The notes beneath the pieces are model-generated. The model was not told the origin of the DNA and did no database searches. It saw nothing but the letters and a program-made list of their open reading frames with translations. From the NCBI GenBank assembly GCA_002399345.1, contig DHDL01000014.1:9515-17270 (forward strand): a DNA stretch of 7,756 nt. The letters run 5' to 3'. The stretch is from Thermoanaerobacterales bacterium UBA4877. Lineage in GTDB: Bacteria > Bacillota > Thermoanaerobacteria > Thermoanaerobacterales > UBA4877. Position 1 is the first letter of the stretch; every line of letters begins with the position of its first letter. Positions 6,196-7,756 of this stretch are shown here, one piece after another. The translations under genes and the position numbers were made by a program.

Positions 6196-6621
6196 ATGTT
6201 AAAAACTTACAAGGCTACCGCGACAAAATGTCCAGAGGGTCTGAAGGTGGAAAGCAATGTCAGAGGGTTTAAGCTCATTTTAGACGAGCCGGAAGAGATG
6301 GGTGGAACCAATACCGGTATGAATCCCGTTGAGGCTGTGCTGTGTGCTTTGGGATCCTGCCAATCTATTGTAGCCTACTCATTTGCTGAGGCACAGAATT
6401 TCTCTTTTGATGAGTTTCATGTTGAGCTGGAAGGCGATATATCTGATGACGCTGATGCCAGAAAAGGATTTCAGGAGATACGTTTTACCATGCACTTTAA
6501 AACCAAGGAAAGCCAGGAAAAGGCCGAGGCTTTTGCTAATTTCATAGAGAAAAATTGTCCCGTAGGGGATACTCTTGCAAATAAAGTAAAACTGGTCCGT
6601 ACCGGTGTGGTTAGAGACTAG
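6196..6621 (+). CDS. OsmC/Ohr superfamily protein (YhfA-like)
   Basis: A 141-residue cytoplasmic protein of the OsmC/Ohr fold, of normal length. Two cysteines sit where the family has its reactive pair: C55 in NPVEAVLCALGSC and C121 in ENCPVGDTLANKV. Their spacing of 66 residues equals that of C59 and C125 in E. coli OsmC. Characterised Ohr and OsmC proteins reduce organic hydroperoxides, and Ohr takes electrons from dihydrolipoamide. The DEPEEMGG and GMNPVE segments (about 30-46) look like the YhfA-type branch, and the catalytic arginine of Ohr/OsmC is not obvious, so peroxidase activity is uncertain. It has its own promoter and a terminator behind it, and it precedes a lipoyl-domain Lpd gene. 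Ile codon use (ATT and ATA only, few cases) gives little information. Confidence 0.9.
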   Translation: MLKTYKATATKCPEGLKVESNVRGFKLILDEPEEMGGTNTGMNPVEAVLCALGSCQSIVAYSFAEAQNFSFDEFHVELEGDISDDADARKGFQEIRFTMHFKTKESQEKAEAFANFIEKNCPVGDTLANKVKLVRTGVVRD

Positions 6622-6628
6622 CTTCTTT

Positions 6629-6662
6629 TAAGGGGGCTAATTTTATGCCCCTTTATTTTTTT
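6629..6662 (+). terminator. Intrinsic terminator between osmC-like gene and lpd
   Basis: TAAGGGGGC (6629-6637) pairs with GCCCCTTTA (6647-6655) over nine base pairs with one G-U pair, around a 9-base AT-rich loop, and is followed at once by seven T residues (6656-6662). It starts 8 bases after the osmC-like stop codon (TAG, 6619-6621). The T-run runs straight into the ribosome site of the next gene, leaving no room for a promoter between terminator and lpd. It may be leaky and set a lower level of lpd readthrough. Confidence 0.9.
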
Positions 6663-6663
6663 G

Positions 6664-6670
6664 AGGAGGT
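6664..6670 (+). promoter_or_regulatory. Ribosome binding site of lpd
   Basis: AGGAGGT is a full-consensus Shine-Dalgarno site 7 bases before the ATG at 6678, beginning two bases after the terminator T-run. It decides the start codon, which places the lipoyl domain at the very N-terminus. Confidence 0.85.
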
Positions 6671-6677
6671 CTTAAGT

Positions 6678-7756
6678 ATGGAAATTAAAATGTCTTTGAT
6701 TCCGGGAGGGAAAAAAGGCCAGGCCGGAAAGCTGAATGTAAAAGCAGGAGACCGGGTGAAGGCGGATGACATCCTCGTGCAGGTGGAAACCGCTAAGGGT
6801 AACCGTGCAGTCAGGTCACCGGAAGCCGGTGTCATAACCAAGGTATTCTGTGAGGAAGGGAGCGAGGTGTCTTCCGGACAGGTGCTCTTTGAGCTGGATA
6901 CAGCCAGCCTAAAGGAACAGCCCGCAGGCCACGGTGAAGATAAAAAGAGTACCGCCCAGGAGATAAATACGGATCTTCTGATTATAGGTTCCGGCCCGGG
7001 CGGGTATGTTGCTGCTATCTATGCCGCAAAGAAGGGTCTTAAGGTTACCATTGCGGAAAAAGAAAAGCTGGGCGGCACCTGTTTGAATGTGGGTTGTATT
7101 CCCACCAAGTCGCTCATAAAGTCCTCGGAGATTCTCGCGGATATGAAGAGGGCATCCTCATTCGGCATCAGTGCAGGTGGACAGCCGACTGTCGATATGC
7201 CGCGCATCATTCGGCGTAAGGATGAGGTAAAAGAAAATCTTGTAAATGGCATTGCCTCCCTGCTTGAAAGTAACGGTATTACGGTGCTTTATGGAAATGC
7301 ATCTTTCCTTTCAAAAAGCAGAGTGAAAGTACAAGGTAAAAAGAGTTATATTATTTCAGCTAAGGATATCATCATTGCCACAGGTTCAAAAATCTCAAAG
7401 ATAGGTATCCCCGGCATTGAACTCCCTGTTGTGATGAACAGCACGCAGGCGCTTTCAAGTGAGTATCTGCCGCCCGCTATTACTATCGTAGGCGGCGGTG
7501 TAATCGGTATGGAGTTTGCCTTTATGTATAATAATCTGGGAGTAAAGGTCCATGTCGTGGAGTTCTTAGATCGTCTTCTTTCCATGTTGGACAGTGAGAT
7601 TTCACAAAGCATACGTGAATATGCAACCAAGGCGGGGATTTCTATTCATACCGGATCTAAGGTTATGAAGATTCAACAGTCGGAGGACGATAAGGCGGTT
7701 GTGACCTATGAGGATGACAAGGGAGAGCATATACTTGTGAGCGATAAGGTCCTCGT
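6678..7756 (+). CDS. lpdA: Dihydrolipoamide dehydrogenase with N-terminal lipoyl domain (partial, 3' end missing)
   Basis: The first 359 codons plus two bases of a gene still open at the window end. Residues 1-76 form a lipoyl domain; the lipoylated lysine is expected at K40 in VETAKGNRA, matching the usual ETDKA turn. A short charged linker (about 77-97) leads into the flavoprotein: FAD loop GSGPGG (104-109), redox disulfide C135/C140 in GGTCLNVGCIPTK, IIATGS (232-237), and the NAD-binding GGGVIGME (272-279). Family enzymes oxidise dihydrolipoamide with NAD as acceptor, serving 2-oxoacid dehydrogenases, acetoin dehydrogenase or the glycine cleavage system. Those partners are not visible here. 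The C-terminal dimer domain with the catalytic His-Glu pair lies beyond the window. Codon use differs from the cbi genes (7 ATA of 35 Ile codons). Transcription must come from upstream, past the terminator, or from an unseen promoter inside the osmC-like gene. Confidence 0.95.
   Translation, partial: MEIKMSLIPGGKKGQAGKLNVKAGDRVKADDILVQVETAKGNRAVRSPEAGVITKVFCEEGSEVSSGQVLFELDTASLKEQPAGHGEDKKSTAQEINTDLLIIGSGPGGYVAAIYAAKKGLKVTIAEKEKLGGTCLNVGCIPTKSLIKSSEILADMKRASSFGISAGGQPTVDMPRIIRRKDEVKENLVNGIASLLESNGITVLYGNASFLSKSRVKVQGKKSYIISAKDIIIATGSKISKIGIPGIELPVVMNSTQALSSEYLPPAITIVGGGVIGMEFAFMYNNLGVKVHVVEFLDRLLSMLDSEISQSIREYATKAGISIHTGSKVMKIQQSEDDKAVVTYEDDKGEHILVSDKVL

Noticed and set aside
6196..6621. Naming the gene ohr or osmC outright
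   Set aside because: The cysteine pair fits the superfamily, but the surrounding motifs look YhfA-like and the Ohr/OsmC catalytic arginine is not clear, so no symbol is given.

Overview
The window is a compact, plus-strand stretch of a bacterial chromosome. Most of it is an anaerobic (early cobalt insertion) cobalamin operon, followed by an OsmC-family gene and the start of a lipoyl-domain-bearing dihydrolipoamide dehydrogenase gene. The Clostridia-like gene order, the ATA/AGG/AGA-rich codon use of the cbi genes and the strong AGGAGG-type ribosome sites point to an anaerobic Firmicute, most likely a clostridium. The species cannot be told from this sequence.

Positions 1-6095 hold the end of cbiC and then cbiD, cbiE, cbiT, cbiL, cbiF, cbiG, cbiH and cbiJ. 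Every gene overlaps the next, five times as ATGA, so there is no non-coding base between them. Together with cbiC they form the complete set of corrin-ring enzymes between cobalt-precorrin-2 and cobyrinic acid. The order of action is CbiL (C20 methylation), CbiH (C17 methylation and ring contraction), CbiF (C11), CbiG (lactone opening, loss of the C2 unit), CbiD (C1), CbiJ (reduction), CbiT (C15 methylation and decarboxylation), CbiE (C5) and CbiC (methyl migration). Cobalt chelation, amidation (cbiA, cbiP), cobalt transport and lower-ligand genes are not in the window, nor is the operon's 5' leader, where a cobalamin riboswitch would be expected.

Positions 6096-6195 are a 100-base gap. It has no convincing terminator, but it does hold a good sigma-A-type promoter (TTGATT, 17 bases, TACAAT) and several small dyads that could be operators. 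The promoter serves an OsmC/YhfA-like gene (6196-6621). A strong intrinsic terminator (6629-6662) follows.

Directly after the terminator's T-run comes the ribosome site of a gene that runs off the window (6678-7756). It encodes dihydrolipoamide dehydrogenase with its own N-terminal lipoyl domain. The pairing of a two-cysteine OsmC protein with a self-lipoylated Lpd suggests a possible lipoyl-dependent thiol redox or peroxide-detoxifying pair. That is an inference from the layout and from what is known of Ohr/OsmC chemistry. I found no mobile elements, RNA genes or CRISPR arrays.
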